Part shown: positions 35,218-44,542 of the stretch, piece by piece
How the letters are laid out: every line of letters begins with the position of its first letter
Numbering within the stretch: position 1 is the first letter of the stretch
Translations under genes and position numbers: made by a program
Notes under the pieces: generated by a model
Seen by the model: only the letters and a program-made list of their open reading frames with translations
What the model was told of the DNA's origin: nothing
Databases searched by the model: none
Origin: Pyrinomonadaceae bacterium
Lineage (GTDB): Bacteria > Acidobacteriota > Blastocatellia > Pyrinomonadales > Pyrinomonadaceae
Direction of reading: 5' to 3'
Length of the DNA: 64,000 bases
NCBI GenBank assembly: GCA_019694395.1
Contig: JAIBCC010000026.1
Coordinates: 1-64,000 of the forward strand

Positions 35218-35769
35218 TCATTTAGGTTGAATCATTTTCCGCACCGTAGCCATTTCTGTTAAAGGTTGCGATTCATTAGCCATTGTTACTGTTACGCGGA
35301 CTCGTGCCACATTTGCCATATCAGAAGTCGCTGCGCCATTTGCATCAAAATAATCAAATTTAATTGCCTGTATGTTTTGGGAAAGCTCAACCGGAGTTGA
35401 ACCGTTAGTGACCATATACAGAACATTGTTTGAGGAATAGAATTCTACATTTCCAAACTCATCTGCCAATTCCTGATTTGAACTTGCTAAACTTGTTTTT
35501 ATTTGAAGCCGATTATTACCAGTGGCAGATAAGGCAGATTGAGTCGAATTATCTCCTGCGTTTCGGATGATTTTCGTTATCAATTTTAGTGAAGCCAAAG
35601 CATCCGTGTGTTTTTCGGCTCGTTGTCGGTAATTTCGGTAGTTTGATTGCACACCGCTGATAATTGTTGCCATTATGCCCAAAACAATAAGCATCACCAC
35701 ACTGACGATCAGCAGTTCGACCAGCGAAAATCCTTGTTCATTTTTTGGAGGGGGCAAATTTGTTTTCAT
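35218..35769 (-). CDS. PilW-like minor pilin
   Basis: A 183-residue minor pilin: the processing site NEQG|FSLVELLIV is at residues 10-22 with the Glu5 of the mature protein, followed by a hydrophobic helix and a globular domain rich in Asn/Ser with one pair of disulfide-capable residues missing. Minor pilins of this type form the initiation complex of the pilus. Its start overlaps the end of the upstream gene by four bases, giving translational coupling. Confidence 0.8.
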   Translation of the reverse strand: MKTNLPPPKNEQGFSLVELLIVSVVMLIVLGIMATIISGVQSNYRNYRQRAEKHTDALASLKLITKIIRNAGDNSTQSALSATGNNRLQIKTSLASSNQELADEFGNVEFYSSNNVLYMVTNGSTPVELSQNIQAIKFDYFDANGAATSDMANVARVRVTVTMANESQPLTEMATVRKMIQPK

Positions 35770-36143
35770 CTGATCAAGGTTTCGAGTTTTACTTCGGCTT
35801 GTTTTACTCCCGCATTTTGAGGGAAAACCTGAACTACTACATATTTTGTGCCGACTCCGACGGTTCCGTCACTGATTTGCCAACGGACGATGTAATTAGC
35901 ATTACTCGTATCTGAATATCCTGAAACATCAGTTGTCAGGCTTCCACCGTTGGTTAAAGTTCCGACTTTTAATTCTTCGAGTTTATTAACTGCTAAATTA
36001 TTGGCTTCGATTGAGCGATATGAAAAATTTTCGATTTGCACCGAAAGCGCAATTAGTTGAAAGACCGCAAGTAGTCCGACCATTGTCACTACCATTGCTA
36101 CCAAACATTCAATTAAAGTTAAACCTTTCTCCCCAAACTTCAT
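35766..36143 (-). CDS. PilV-like minor pilin
   Basis: A 125-residue minor pilin with the processing site EKG|LTLIECLVA at residues 6-15 and the usual hydrophobic stretch. The last four bases of the gene overlap the next start. Sequence between the helix and the C-terminus is strand-rich with no Cys pair. It is the second gene of the pilin operon read from 36621 downwards. Confidence 0.8.
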   Translation of the reverse strand: MKFGEKGLTLIECLVAMVVTMVGLLAVFQLIALSVQIENFSYRSIEANNLAVNKLEELKVGTLTNGGSLTTDVSGYSDTSNANYIVRWQISDGTVGVGTKYVVVQVFPQNAGVKQAEVKLETLIR

Positions 36144-36147
36144 ATTT

Positions 36148-36621
36148 TCAGTAAGATCGTATTTCTCCCAAAGTGATTTTTCCGCTCATCGAAACACTAA
36201 TCGGAAGTTCTAATTTTTTGGCTTCATAAAAGGGAGAAATTGTAGCAGGCGTGGTAGATAGAGTTCCCATTGAATTAAAGGTGATGTATTCTTTGGTTGC
36301 TGAAGTATCCGGGGAGATTTTTATTTTTGTGCCTTGCGGGAGCTGCTCCACACTTCCGATAACAGTTGAACCGGATTCAATCCAAACTTTTAAATTGTTT
36401 TCGTCCACAACAAAAGAGACAGACTTATTTTGTTTGACGGCAATTGATTTAGCCTCAGAGAGTTTAGCGGCAACAAGGGATGAAGCGGTTTGAATTCGAT
36501 TAAGTTGAAGGGAAGCGTTTAGTTGCGGGACTGCTAGAACCACCAAAATAGCAATGACAAAAAACACTATCATTACCTCAGGTAACGAAAAACCTTGATT
36601 TTTTAAGGGGGGGCAGTTCAT
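36148..36621 (-). CDS. FimT/GspH-like minor pilin with a C7 tract
   Basis: A 157-residue pseudopilin: residues NQG|FSLPEVMIVFFVIAIL show the processing site followed by the hydrophobic helix (the position usually FTLIE reads FSLPE), and the rest matches FimT/GspH. It is the first gene of the pilin operon. Codons 3-5 are read across a run of seven cytosines, TGC-CCC-CCC, close to the ATG; slipped mispairing there would put the gene out of frame. No ribosome binding site is obvious, and the promoter must lie in the AT-rich 36622-36839 gap. Confidence 0.8.
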   Translation of the reverse strand: MNCPPLKNQGFSLPEVMIVFFVIAILVVLAVPQLNASLQLNRIQTASSLVAAKLSEAKSIAVKQNKSVSFVVDENNLKVWIESGSTVIGSVEQLPQGTKIKISPDTSATKEYITFNSMGTLSTTPATISPFYEAKKLELPISVSMSGKITLGEIRSY

Positions 36622-36839
36622 TTTTTACTATTTCGGGGTCAATAGCCATATAAAAGTGTAAAACAATGTTTATAAAATAGCAATAGTTTTTATATAATTG
36701 GATTTACCAATTTAAGATTTTAATGATAGATAAAGATATGTTAGTGATAAAGAAAAATATTTGCTTGGACTGTTTAGCAAATAAAATCAAGATTCTAAAA
36801 CAGCTCTGATAATAATTAGTTTAACCATTTCATCAAAAT

Positions 36840-37784
36840 TTAAGTTTCCGAAGCGCGCCGCAATCTGTCCATTAAAGCTAAACCAATTCCTTTTTCTTCG
36901 ACTGTTTCGCAATAAATAGTCTTGATTTTTTGTGCATCACATTCACGGAAAAAAGCAAAAACTTCGTGAGCATATTCTTCGATTGATGAGCAGATTTTTA
37001 CTAGGTCAAACTCAATACTAGGTCTATTTAACCCAATAAATGCCGCATTCTTTCCACTCTCCGCTTTCCACTTTCCGCTTTCCAATAAATAAACTCTGGC
37101 GCGCGGTGAATAATGCCGATGTTTCAATCCTGGACTTTTAACACTTTCATTTTCCTTGACTTGATAAAGTTGAGTTTCGGGAACAATCATTTGTAATTGT
37201 TCCAAAGTAATTGCGCCGGTGCGAAGGACAAGGAGGGGGGCGGAAGTGCAGTCAACCACAGTTGATTCCAAACCGACAATCGTTTGTTCACCCTGCAGGA
37301 TACAATCAATTCTGCCGTTTAAGTCTTCATAAACTGCTTGCCAAATGGTTGGACTTGGTTTCCCCGAAAGATTGGCGGAAGGCGCAACAACCGGAGTTTT
37401 ACACGCCTTTAAAAATTCCTGTGCAAGTTTATGATTCGGCATTCTAACTCCAATAGTTTCGAGATTTGCAGTAGCAATTAACGGAACTTCTTTTGTTTTC
37501 GGCAAAACCAGAGTCAATGGCGAAGGGAAAAATGCTTCGATAAATTTTTGCGCGGTTTCATTGATTTCAGAGGCTAAAAGTTTGATTTGTTCCAAACTGC
37601 CAACGTGAGCAATCAGCGGATTATCTGCGGGACGCATTTTTGCCTCAAAGATTTTGGCAACGGCTTTTTCATCAAAAACATTTGCGCCGAGTCCGTAAAC
37701 AGTCTCGGTCGGAAAAGCCACAACACCGCCTTTTTTGATGAATTCAGCCGCTTCGTTTGGAGATTTTGTCAGAAAAGTTTCCAT
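36840..37784 (-). CDS. tsaC: Threonylcarbamoyladenylate synthase TsaC/Sua5
   Basis: A 314-residue enzyme of tRNA t6A biosynthesis. The N-terminal YrdC domain carries GGVVAFPTETVYGLG (18-33), the later KMRPADNPLIAH and SANLSGKPSPT motifs, and a C-terminal Sua5 domain begins near residue 215 (PGLKHRHYSPRARVYLL). The enzyme makes threonylcarbamoyl-AMP, later transferred to A37 of tRNA. Unusually, the linker between the two domains contains a 21-base repeat in the DNA giving ESGKWKA-ESGKNA in the protein, part of a heptamer array at 37050-37084. Confidence 0.92.
   Translation of the reverse strand: METFLTKSPNEAAEFIKKGGVVAFPTETVYGLGANVFDEKAVAKIFEAKMRPADNPLIAHVGSLEQIKLLASEINETAQKFIEAFFPSPLTLVLPKTKEVPLIATANLETIGVRMPNHKLAQEFLKACKTPVVAPSANLSGKPSPTIWQAVYEDLNGRIDCILQGEQTIVGLESTVVDCTSAPLLVLRTGAITLEQLQMIVPETQLYQVKENESVKSPGLKHRHYSPRARVYLLESGKWKAESGKNAAFIGLNRPSIEFDLVKICSSIEEYAHEVFAFFRECDAQKIKTIYCETVEEKGIGLALMDRLRRASET
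37050..37084. repeat. Five heptamers inside tsaC
   Basis: ctttcca ctctccg ctttcca ctttccg ctttcca from 37050 to 37084, with no break in the reading frame because three heptamers equal seven codons. It is the only array of this class in coding sequence. Confidence 0.85.
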
Positions 37785-37897
37785 AAAAAAGTAGATTTTA
37801 CATCCTTTACAAATTCTTTGCGTCCTCTTAACGAAATTAGTTGGTCTTTTCTGTAAAAATATTCTTTGCTTTCCCTCATCAATAACAGGAGAAAATT

Positions 37898-40120
37898 ATG
37901 TCAAAAATTGGAATTATTATTTTATTCCTTTGTTTTTTAATTGTCGTCCCCGGTTTTGCCCAAACAAAACCGGTTGAAGTGCCGATGAAATTTCGTGACG
38001 GAATGCCTGCAGTTGAGGTAATGGTCAACGGTCAGGGACCTTTTTTGTTTGCGATTGATACAGGCGGACAAGGACAAGCGCGGGCGGATGTCACACTGGT
38101 TGAAAAGCTCGGTTTGAAAAAAGTCGGTGAAGCGCGGGCTGGCGATTCTTCGGGAAATGTTGTGATGCTTGATGTTGTCGGAATTGATTCGATCAAGATC
38201 GGTGAGCTTGAGTTCAAGAATCTCGAAGCGGTTTCACGAAATTACAATGGACGAAGCACGACCAAAATTGATGGAATTCTCGGTTTTAATTTGTTCAAAG
38301 ATTATCTTTTAACGCTTGATTATCCAAATAAAAAAGTTCGTATCGAAGAAGGTAATTTACCCGAAGCAAACGGCAAAGATGTTTTGAATTTTGAAAATCC
38401 GCGCGGAATTCCGATCATTGAGGCAAATATTGGTAATCAAACTGTTAAAGCTCAAATTGATTCGGGAAATTCTAACGGCGGATTTATTTTGCCGACGGCT
38501 TTAGTGGAAAAATTGCAGCTTGCGTCAGAGCCGCGAGTGGTCGGAACAGCTCAGACTGTTTCCAGCACTTTTGAAATCAAAGAAGTAAAATTAAAAGATG
38601 CAATTCGTTTCGGCGCGTTTGTATTTGCCGAGCCGAGCGTGACTTATCCTTCGCCTTCCATTCCGAATATCGGTGCACGAATTCTGCGTGATTTTGCACT
38701 GACCTTTGATCAGAAAAATAAACGTTTGAAATTAACCAAAACAAACAGCACAGGAGAAGTTGTTGCGGGAGATCTCGGCAATCGGCTGGATGCACTTTTT
38801 AGCGAAGATGAGAAAAAAGGCTTTCATGGTGTAGTGCTTTTTGAACAAAATGGACAAACCGTTTTAAGCAAAGGCTATGGTTTTGCCAATGAATCAACTA
38901 AGCTGAAATTTAGTCCGTCAACTTTGGTGCAAATCGGTTCAAACGTTAAAGATTTAACCAAGGTTGCGGTTTATCAGTTAGTTGAAAACGGCAAGCTGAA
39001 ATTAACCGATCCGCTCAGCAATTTTATGCCGGGTTTAACCGGAGATAAGCAAAAAATCACTGTTGAGCATTTGCTAGAACATCAGGCGGGTTTTCCGCTC
39101 GGAGTCAGAGGCGATGAGTATCCTTTTACTACCGAAGAATTTGTCAAAAGTATTCAAACACTTGAGCTAAAATCTCAGCCGGGAACAAAGGAAAACTATT
39201 CAAATCTCGGATATGCCTGTCTTGCCTACATTATCGGGAAAGTCAGCGGACAGTCTTTTGATAAATACGTTTTTGAAAATATTCTGAAACCTCTCGGAAT
39301 GTTGGAAACCGGAAGTTATCTGCCGAATTTTGATAAAAACAGGATTGCCCACGGTTACGGTTACAATGGCGATAATGGAATTATCCTTGATATGCCGCAC
39401 GATGCCGACGGACATCTTTGGAGCTTGCGCGGAAACGGCGGTTATCTTTCGACCACCGGCGATATGCTCAAACTTTACAAAGCACTTTTGAATGATTCGC
39501 TTTTGAAGGACGAAGCACACCGCAAATCAGTTTTTGATCCAACTCAGCCGATTGTTTTAGCCGGCTCCGATATGGTTTCCTTTTTTCTCTTTACCAATAT
39601 GCCGAGGCTCAATTCTCAAATGATTATTGCCACAAACCATGCCGCCTACAAAGGAAACAAATTAATGCAGGAAGTATCGTCCTTGATGCAGTCATCTTCG
39701 GGTAATAATTCTTCAACAGGGAAGATCGAAACTCAAATAGAGACAGGTGATAAAAAACCGCAAACGAAAACCTTAAAACCTGTTCTGGAAAAATTACCTG
39801 AAACGGGTGCAGGATTGACCATTAAAAAGTATATCGAAGCGTATAATTCCGGTGACGAAGAAAAAATGAAAGCATTTTTTATGGAATATGCCAAAAATGA
39901 TGCCAATTCTCCGCCGCTAGAAAAAAGATTGCAAAACTACAAGACGATTCGCAGTAAACTCGGAAAAATAACTTTTGTCAGCTACGGACTCGTTGAGGAT
40001 GGGGGGTGGGAAGTAAATATGTCCGCGGAAGGTGAACCGCAGGTTAAATTCACTTTCCAAATAGAACCTAACAGTCCGTGGCATTTTGAAAGACTAATGG
40101 TCACGGTTGATAAAGAATAA
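37898..40120 (+). CDS. Aspartic protease fused to class C beta-lactamase-type hydrolase
   Basis: A 740-residue exported protein (signal peptide 1-21) joining three parts. Residues about 25-285 form a retropepsin-like aspartic protease with two Asp motifs, FAIDTGG (52-57) and AQIDSGNS (186-191), which could form one active site in a single chain. Residues about 295-640 are a class C beta-lactamase/D-Ala-D-Ala carboxypeptidase domain with SNVK (348-351, the SxxK nucleophile) and YSN at 434-436. A C-terminal strand-rich domain follows. Both domains keep their catalytic residues. The combination suggests combined proteolysis and peptide or amide bond cleavage outside the cell; substrates are unknown. 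Confidence 0.8.
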   Translation: MSKIGIIILFLCFLIVVPGFAQTKPVEVPMKFRDGMPAVEVMVNGQGPFLFAIDTGGQGQARADVTLVEKLGLKKVGEARAGDSSGNVVMLDVVGIDSIKIGELEFKNLEAVSRNYNGRSTTKIDGILGFNLFKDYLLTLDYPNKKVRIEEGNLPEANGKDVLNFENPRGIPIIEANIGNQTVKAQIDSGNSNGGFILPTALVEKLQLASEPRVVGTAQTVSSTFEIKEVKLKDAIRFGAFVFAEPSVTYPSPSIPNIGARILRDFALTFDQKNKRLKLTKTNSTGEVVAGDLGNRLDALFSEDEKKGFHGVVLFEQNGQTVLSKGYGFANESTKLKFSPSTLVQIGSNVKDLTKVAVYQLVENGKLKLTDPLSNFMPGLTGDKQKITVEHLLEHQAGFPLGVRGDEYPFTTEEFVKSIQTLELKSQPGTKENYSNLGYACLAYIIGKVSGQSFDKYVFENILKPLGMLETGSYLPNFDKNRIAHGYGYNGDNGIILDMPHDADGHLWSLRGNGGYLSTTGDMLKLYKALLNDSLLKDEAHRKSVFDPTQPIVLAGSDMVSFFLFTNMPRLNSQMIIATNHAAYKGNKLMQEVSSLMQSSSGNNSSTGKIETQIETGDKKPQTKTLKPVLEKLPETGAGLTIKKYIEAYNSGDEEKMKAFFMEYAKNDANSPPLEKRLQNYKTIRSKLGKITFVSYGLVEDGGWEVNMSAEGEPQVKFTFQIEPNSPWHFERLMVTVDKE

Positions 40121-40128
40121 CGTAAAAC

Positions 40129-40253
40129 GGAAAGTGGAAAATGGAAAATTGAAGAGTTTTTGAGATCATCTGATTTCAACCAAGACTTTCCACTTTCCGT
40201 TTTCTACTCCTCAATTTCCACTCTCCATTGTCCGTTTTCCATTTTCCGTTCAC
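40129..40253. repeat. Long paired heptamer arrays (gacttt c/ggaaaa t)
   Basis: Left array ggaaagt/ggaaaat (40129-40149) and right array of ten consecutive heptamers, gactttc cactttc cgttttc tactcct caatttc cactctc cattgtc cgttttc cattttc cgttcac, in unbroken phase from 40184 to 40253. The two are complementary and frame the start of the AraC-type gene. Confidence 0.9.
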
Positions 40254-40328
40254 TACCTATACTTCCCGTCTTACGTTTTTGCTTTTATTTACATTCGTAA
40301 AGTCATAATCTAAAATGACTTAGCCAAT

Positions 40329-41177
40329 ATGAATGTTCAGCATCATCAGCCGCAGAATGAAATCTTGCAAAAACACCTTGCTTTTTACTATTTTCTGAAA
40401 ACTGATGATACAAATTTTGATACGAAATACTATGCTTTTCCTAACACTTTAACGCCTCTTAGTCTTCATCAAAACGTCGAAACAAAAATCGAAAACTACT
40501 CAACTTCTGTTTTCGGAAGTCAAAAGAAAAACAATTTCGCTCTGATTCAAGGAATGCGAAATCAGCCGCTTTTTGTTAATCTGCGCGGCAAAATTGATAA
40601 AATTACAGTAATTTTCAAACCGCTCGGACTAAATCATTTTGTCAAAAAATCATTTGCTCGAATTTGTCCGAAAGATTCACAAATTTTTACCGAATGGAAT
40701 GAAAATGATGACTATCAAGAGTTTTTACGCCAATTTTATTCCACTGAAAAACAAGATGAACGAATAAATTTTTTAGAAGAGTTTTTGTTGAAAATCTATC
40801 ACCCGCTTGAAAATGAAGAGTTATTGCAAGGATCAATCGCACTTTTAACCGATTTTGAAAATGAAAAAAACGTTGAAGAAATTGCCGAAGAAATTGGCTT
40901 GAATGTGCGGACTTTTAACCGGATGTTCAAAGAAAATCTGGGCATTTCACCAATCGGATTCAAGAAAATCGCCCGTTTTCGCCATTCGCTCAACAACAGA
41001 TTTTTCAACGAACAATTCAAACGCCTGACGGACATTGCCTACAACAGCAATTTTTACGACCAATCCTATTTCATCAATATTTACAAGCAAATGACCGGCT
41101 CAAACCCAAAAATCTTCTTTGATAAAGTCGAAAAAGTCGGTGCGGACAAGCTCCTTTTTCAGTTTCTCAATAAATAG
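40329..41177 (+). CDS. AraC-family transcriptional regulator
   Basis: A 282-residue protein: an N-terminal ligand-binding half rich in aromatic and basic residues, and a C-terminal AraC DNA-binding domain with the two helix-turn-helix units (residues about 195-280, including VRTFNRMFKENLGISPI and LTDIAYNSNFYDQSYFIN). AraC regulators usually control the adjacent operon and themselves; here the nearest candidates are the two esterase genes downstream. The ATG at 40329 lies 75 bases after the heptamer array and has only a weak ribosome binding site. Confidence 0.9.
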   Translation: MNVQHHQPQNEILQKHLAFYYFLKTDDTNFDTKYYAFPNTLTPLSLHQNVETKIENYSTSVFGSQKKNNFALIQGMRNQPLFVNLRGKIDKITVIFKPLGLNHFVKKSFARICPKDSQIFTEWNENDDYQEFLRQFYSTEKQDERINFLEEFLLKIYHPLENEELLQGSIALLTDFENEKNVEEIAEEIGLNVRTFNRMFKENLGISPIGFKKIARFRHSLNNRFFNEQFKRLTDIAYNSNFYDQSYFINIYKQMTGSNPKIFFDKVEKVGADKLLFQFLNK

Positions 41178-41270
41178 ATTTTGTCCGAAAAATACAATTC
41201 CAATCTTTCCAAATAGATTACTTTGAATACGTTATAAAGTTTTCATATCAAAAAGGAAGTCTATTTAGCA

Positions 41271-42920
41271 ATGAAAAAAATTATCTTCGGAATTATTTTT
41301 GTCTCAATTATTTCTTTACCTGTTTTTGCCCAAAAACTGAAAATGGAAGCTAGCGGATATTATCAGAAAAAAGACTATTGCAAAATGGTCGAAACAATTG
41401 AAAAATCTATCGCAGCGAATGAAACTCAGGATAATTATTCGTATTATTATGCGGCTCAATCTGCCTGCCAATGCGGAAATCAGACGGAAAAAGCAGTTGA
41501 TTTTTACAAAAAAGGATTTGCGATTTCGATGGATTGGAGTGCGTATGATTTTTTTGCCAACGACAATTTGAACAATTGTTTTAACCAAACTGATGATTGG
41601 AAAAAAGCTCTCGCTCAAATGAAAGAGCAAAAAGATGCGTATGAATTGAAACTGCAAACTCATCTCGACAATTTGAGCGATAAGACGAAAAAGGTTAATG
41701 AATCTCCGCTGACCGATAAAAGTTTTTTAGAAAAATTAGCTGCTAAAGATGTTAAAAATCTGCTCAAAAATTTGCCGAATTTTAATGATTTTCCAAACGC
41801 TCCGGTGACAGATCATTGGGCACTTTACAACTACAAAATCAGTGAAACGCAGGAAATTCCGTATCTGGTTTATATTCCGAAAAACTACAATCCGAAGCAA
41901 AAAACGCCGCTTTATATTTTTCTTCATGGAGCGGTCGGGCGAATTAGTCTTGCAGTTAAAGACATCGAATTAACCACTCACGAAGGCTCATTTTTTGAAC
42001 AGCCCATCAAGCAAAACGCTTTTATTATTTATCCGATGGCAAATAAAAACTTAAACTGGCTCTATCATCAAAAGGCTTTTGAAATGATTATCGGCGAGCT
42101 GCGTCAAGTAAAATCGCTCTACAATATTGATGATGATCGGGTTTATATCGGCGGACATTCCAACGGCGGCAGCGGCGCGTTTTGGTTTGCGCTCAATATG
42201 CCGACGGAAATTGCCGCATTTTCAGGATTTAACTTCAATCCGATTTGTTATTTTTGCAACACGACTTTCAGCAATTTGAAAAATAACTACACTTTCTTTG
42301 GCGTAAGCGGAACCGAAGACAGTATTTTCGGTTACAAGCCAATCAATGAGCTTGCCGAAAAACTCAAAACTCAGGGCATTAATTGGACAAATTACGGATT
42401 AAAAGGCAATCACGATCTGCCTTACAAAAATCCAAACGACATTAAATTTTTATACGACACTCTGCAAAAACAAACGCGAAATCCTTTTCCAAAAAAACTG
42501 CAATGGGAAACCGATAGTGCTCAAAACGGCAGAATTTATTGGTTGGAAATAAGCCAGTTGGACACATCCAAAATGAAAGAATCTTGGCACGTTTCGCCTG
42601 AACCATCCGCTGTCAATTTTACTTCTTCGTTTGCTCCTGACACTAAACAAACTGACTTTTATCCCCGAAAAAGCGGCGCGGTTATGGCTGAAATTGATAA
42701 TAATGTTGTCAAAATCAAGGCTTCGTGTGTCAAAGAATTGACCTTTTACGTTGTGCCGCAGTTAGTTAATCTCAATAAACCGCTGAAGATTTACGTCAAT
42801 GACAAACTGTTTTTTAATTCCAAAGTAAAAGCCGATAAAAATGTGTTGCTGGAAGAGTTTATCAAGACGAAAGATCGTAGTTTTCTGGTTTTGAATAAAA
42901 TTAATTTGAAATTGGATTAA
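41271..42920 (+). CDS. Secreted TPR-esterase (poly-hydroxyalkanoate-type) protein, copy 1
   Basis: A 549-residue protein with signal peptide (1-20), an N-terminal helical repeat region (about 22-175) and an alpha/beta hydrolase domain with oxyanion HG at 219-220, nucleophile GHSNGG with Ser297, an Asp in GTEDS (about 330) and a His in KGNHDLP (about 380). A C-terminal strand-rich segment follows. The fold resembles PHB depolymerase or secreted esterases. It lies 93 bases downstream of the AraC gene and two bases before its tandem paralogue. Confidence 0.8.
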   Translation: MKKIIFGIIFVSIISLPVFAQKLKMEASGYYQKKDYCKMVETIEKSIAANETQDNYSYYYAAQSACQCGNQTEKAVDFYKKGFAISMDWSAYDFFANDNLNNCFNQTDDWKKALAQMKEQKDAYELKLQTHLDNLSDKTKKVNESPLTDKSFLEKLAAKDVKNLLKNLPNFNDFPNAPVTDHWALYNYKISETQEIPYLVYIPKNYNPKQKTPLYIFLHGAVGRISLAVKDIELTTHEGSFFEQPIKQNAFIIYPMANKNLNWLYHQKAFEMIIGELRQVKSLYNIDDDRVYIGGHSNGGSGAFWFALNMPTEIAAFSGFNFNPICYFCNTTFSNLKNNYTFFGVSGTEDSIFGYKPINELAEKLKTQGINWTNYGLKGNHDLPYKNPNDIKFLYDTLQKQTRNPFPKKLQWETDSAQNGRIYWLEISQLDTSKMKESWHVSPEPSAVNFTSSFAPDTKQTDFYPRKSGAVMAEIDNNVVKIKASCVKELTFYVVPQLVNLNKPLKIYVNDKLFFNSKVKADKNVLLEEFIKTKDRSFLVLNKINLKLD

Positions 42921-42922
42921 AT

Positions 42923-44539
42923 ATGAAATCATTGATTAATATAATTTTCGCTGTTTTTCTGTTGTCCTGCGTGAGTTTTGCTCAAAGCAATTCCGCTTAC
43001 AAACTTTTGATTGAAGCAAGTGCGCTCAAAAACAAAGAGAAAAATTGTCCGCAGGCGATTGAGGTTTATGAAAAGTCGCTGGCAATCAAGGATTTTCGTA
43101 AACCTTTTTATTATCAATCGCTGGCAAGCTGTTACGCCCAAACAAAAAATGACGAAAAAGCCTTAATTTATCTGGAAAAAATGTTTTCTGTCGGTTGGCT
43201 CGATTCAATTGAGTTGCAAAAAGACGAAACCTTAAAATCTCTCTTGAACACTTCGCAAGGCAAGAAATTTCTCGCCAAAGTTGAGAAAGCAAAAGCCAAA
43301 TTTGCCAAAGAACTTTTACCCGAAAATTACGGAATCGCAGAAAATCCCGCTTTCAAAAAAATTGAGAATTGGAAAAATAATTCAACCGTTTCCGCTGAAG
43401 AATTTTTCCGCCGCATTTCCGAATTTAACGAATTTCCGCAGCCGAAAAAGACGGGAATTTTCGTTAAATTTACTAATCAATTTTCCGACAAAATAACTGC
43501 GCCGTTTTACGTTTATATTCCGACCAATTACAACGCGAATAAGCCTCATTCATTGCTCGTTTACAGTCAGGGCGGTTGGTTCGGTAGAAAGGAATTTAAC
43601 CGTGATGAGGCAAAAGATTTTGTTTTTGAAAATCCTGTTTTGCCGTTTGTCGAAAAAGAAAACTTTTTAGAGATTTTTCCCGCCGGAATGAACAGCGTCG
43701 GGACTTATCAGTTTGAAGGCATCGAAAATATTCGGCAAATCATCGCCAAAGTTAAGCAAATTTTCAACGTGGACGACAACCGCGTTTTTATGATGGGATT
43801 TTCCGACGGCGGAACTGGAGCTTATCGAACTGCGGTCTTTATGCCGACAGATTTTGCCGCTTTTTACGCAGTCAACGGCAGACCTTTTACGGGAAATCAT
43901 TTCGTAAATATGAGCAATCGCCCGTTTTATTCGCTTTCTTCGGTCAAAGATTCTGTGGTTGAAATTGATTCGATGCGCTCCTTTTTCAATTTTGCCAAAA
44001 CTGTCAATGCGGATTGGATCTATCGTGAAATTCCTGACCAGAATCATTATTATTTGCCGTTTTTAGATGAATATTTGCCCGCAATTTTCAGTCATCTCAA
44101 AGCAACTGCGCGTAATCCTTTTCGGGCAAAACTGAATTGGGAAACTTCTTGGGAACCGATTGGGCAAATTGATTGGTTGGAGATTTCGCAGATTGATTTG
44201 AAACGGAAAAGAGCCGACTGGCACAAGGTTTACGAATATCCTTACAAAAGTTCGGAAGGCAATGAAACGGTAAAAATCGGTGATGAATCGGCGGCAATCG
44301 AGGCAAGATATTTCAACCATACCTTTGAAGTTCAAACTTCTTGTGTGGCAAAATTTACGCTTAATCTTCATCCGGCGATGATTGATTTTTCACAGCCTGT
44401 CAAAGTAATTGTCAACGGGAAAGAAGTTTTTAATCAAAAAGTTTCGTCGGACAAAGAATTTATTGCTAAAAATTTTGCCGAGAATTTTGACAGGTCTTTG
44501 TTGTGGGCAAATAAAATTGTAATTACAGTAGAAAATTAA
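42923..44539 (+). CDS. Secreted TPR-esterase protein, copy 2
   Basis: A 538-residue paralogue of the preceding gene, starting two bases after its stop. The plan is the same: leader (1-20), helical repeats, then the hydrolase domain with GFSDGG (nucleophile Ser294), VYSQGGW as a probable oxyanion loop and a His in PDQNHYYLP. Identity over the hydrolase domain is low enough that the duplication is old, and the nucleophile motif has diverged from GHSNGG to GFSDGG, so substrates probably differ. The next gene starts three bases later. Confidence 0.8.
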   Translation: MKSLINIIFAVFLLSCVSFAQSNSAYKLLIEASALKNKEKNCPQAIEVYEKSLAIKDFRKPFYYQSLASCYAQTKNDEKALIYLEKMFSVGWLDSIELQKDETLKSLLNTSQGKKFLAKVEKAKAKFAKELLPENYGIAENPAFKKIENWKNNSTVSAEEFFRRISEFNEFPQPKKTGIFVKFTNQFSDKITAPFYVYIPTNYNANKPHSLLVYSQGGWFGRKEFNRDEAKDFVFENPVLPFVEKENFLEIFPAGMNSVGTYQFEGIENIRQIIAKVKQIFNVDDNRVFMMGFSDGGTGAYRTAVFMPTDFAAFYAVNGRPFTGNHFVNMSNRPFYSLSSVKDSVVEIDSMRSFFNFAKTVNADWIYREIPDQNHYYLPFLDEYLPAIFSHLKATARNPFRAKLNWETSWEPIGQIDWLEISQIDLKRKRADWHKVYEYPYKSSEGNETVKIGDESAAIEARYFNHTFEVQTSCVAKFTLNLHPAMIDFSQPVKVIVNGKEVFNQKVSSDKEFIAKNFAENFDRSLLWANKIVITVEN

Positions 44540-44542
44540 GTT

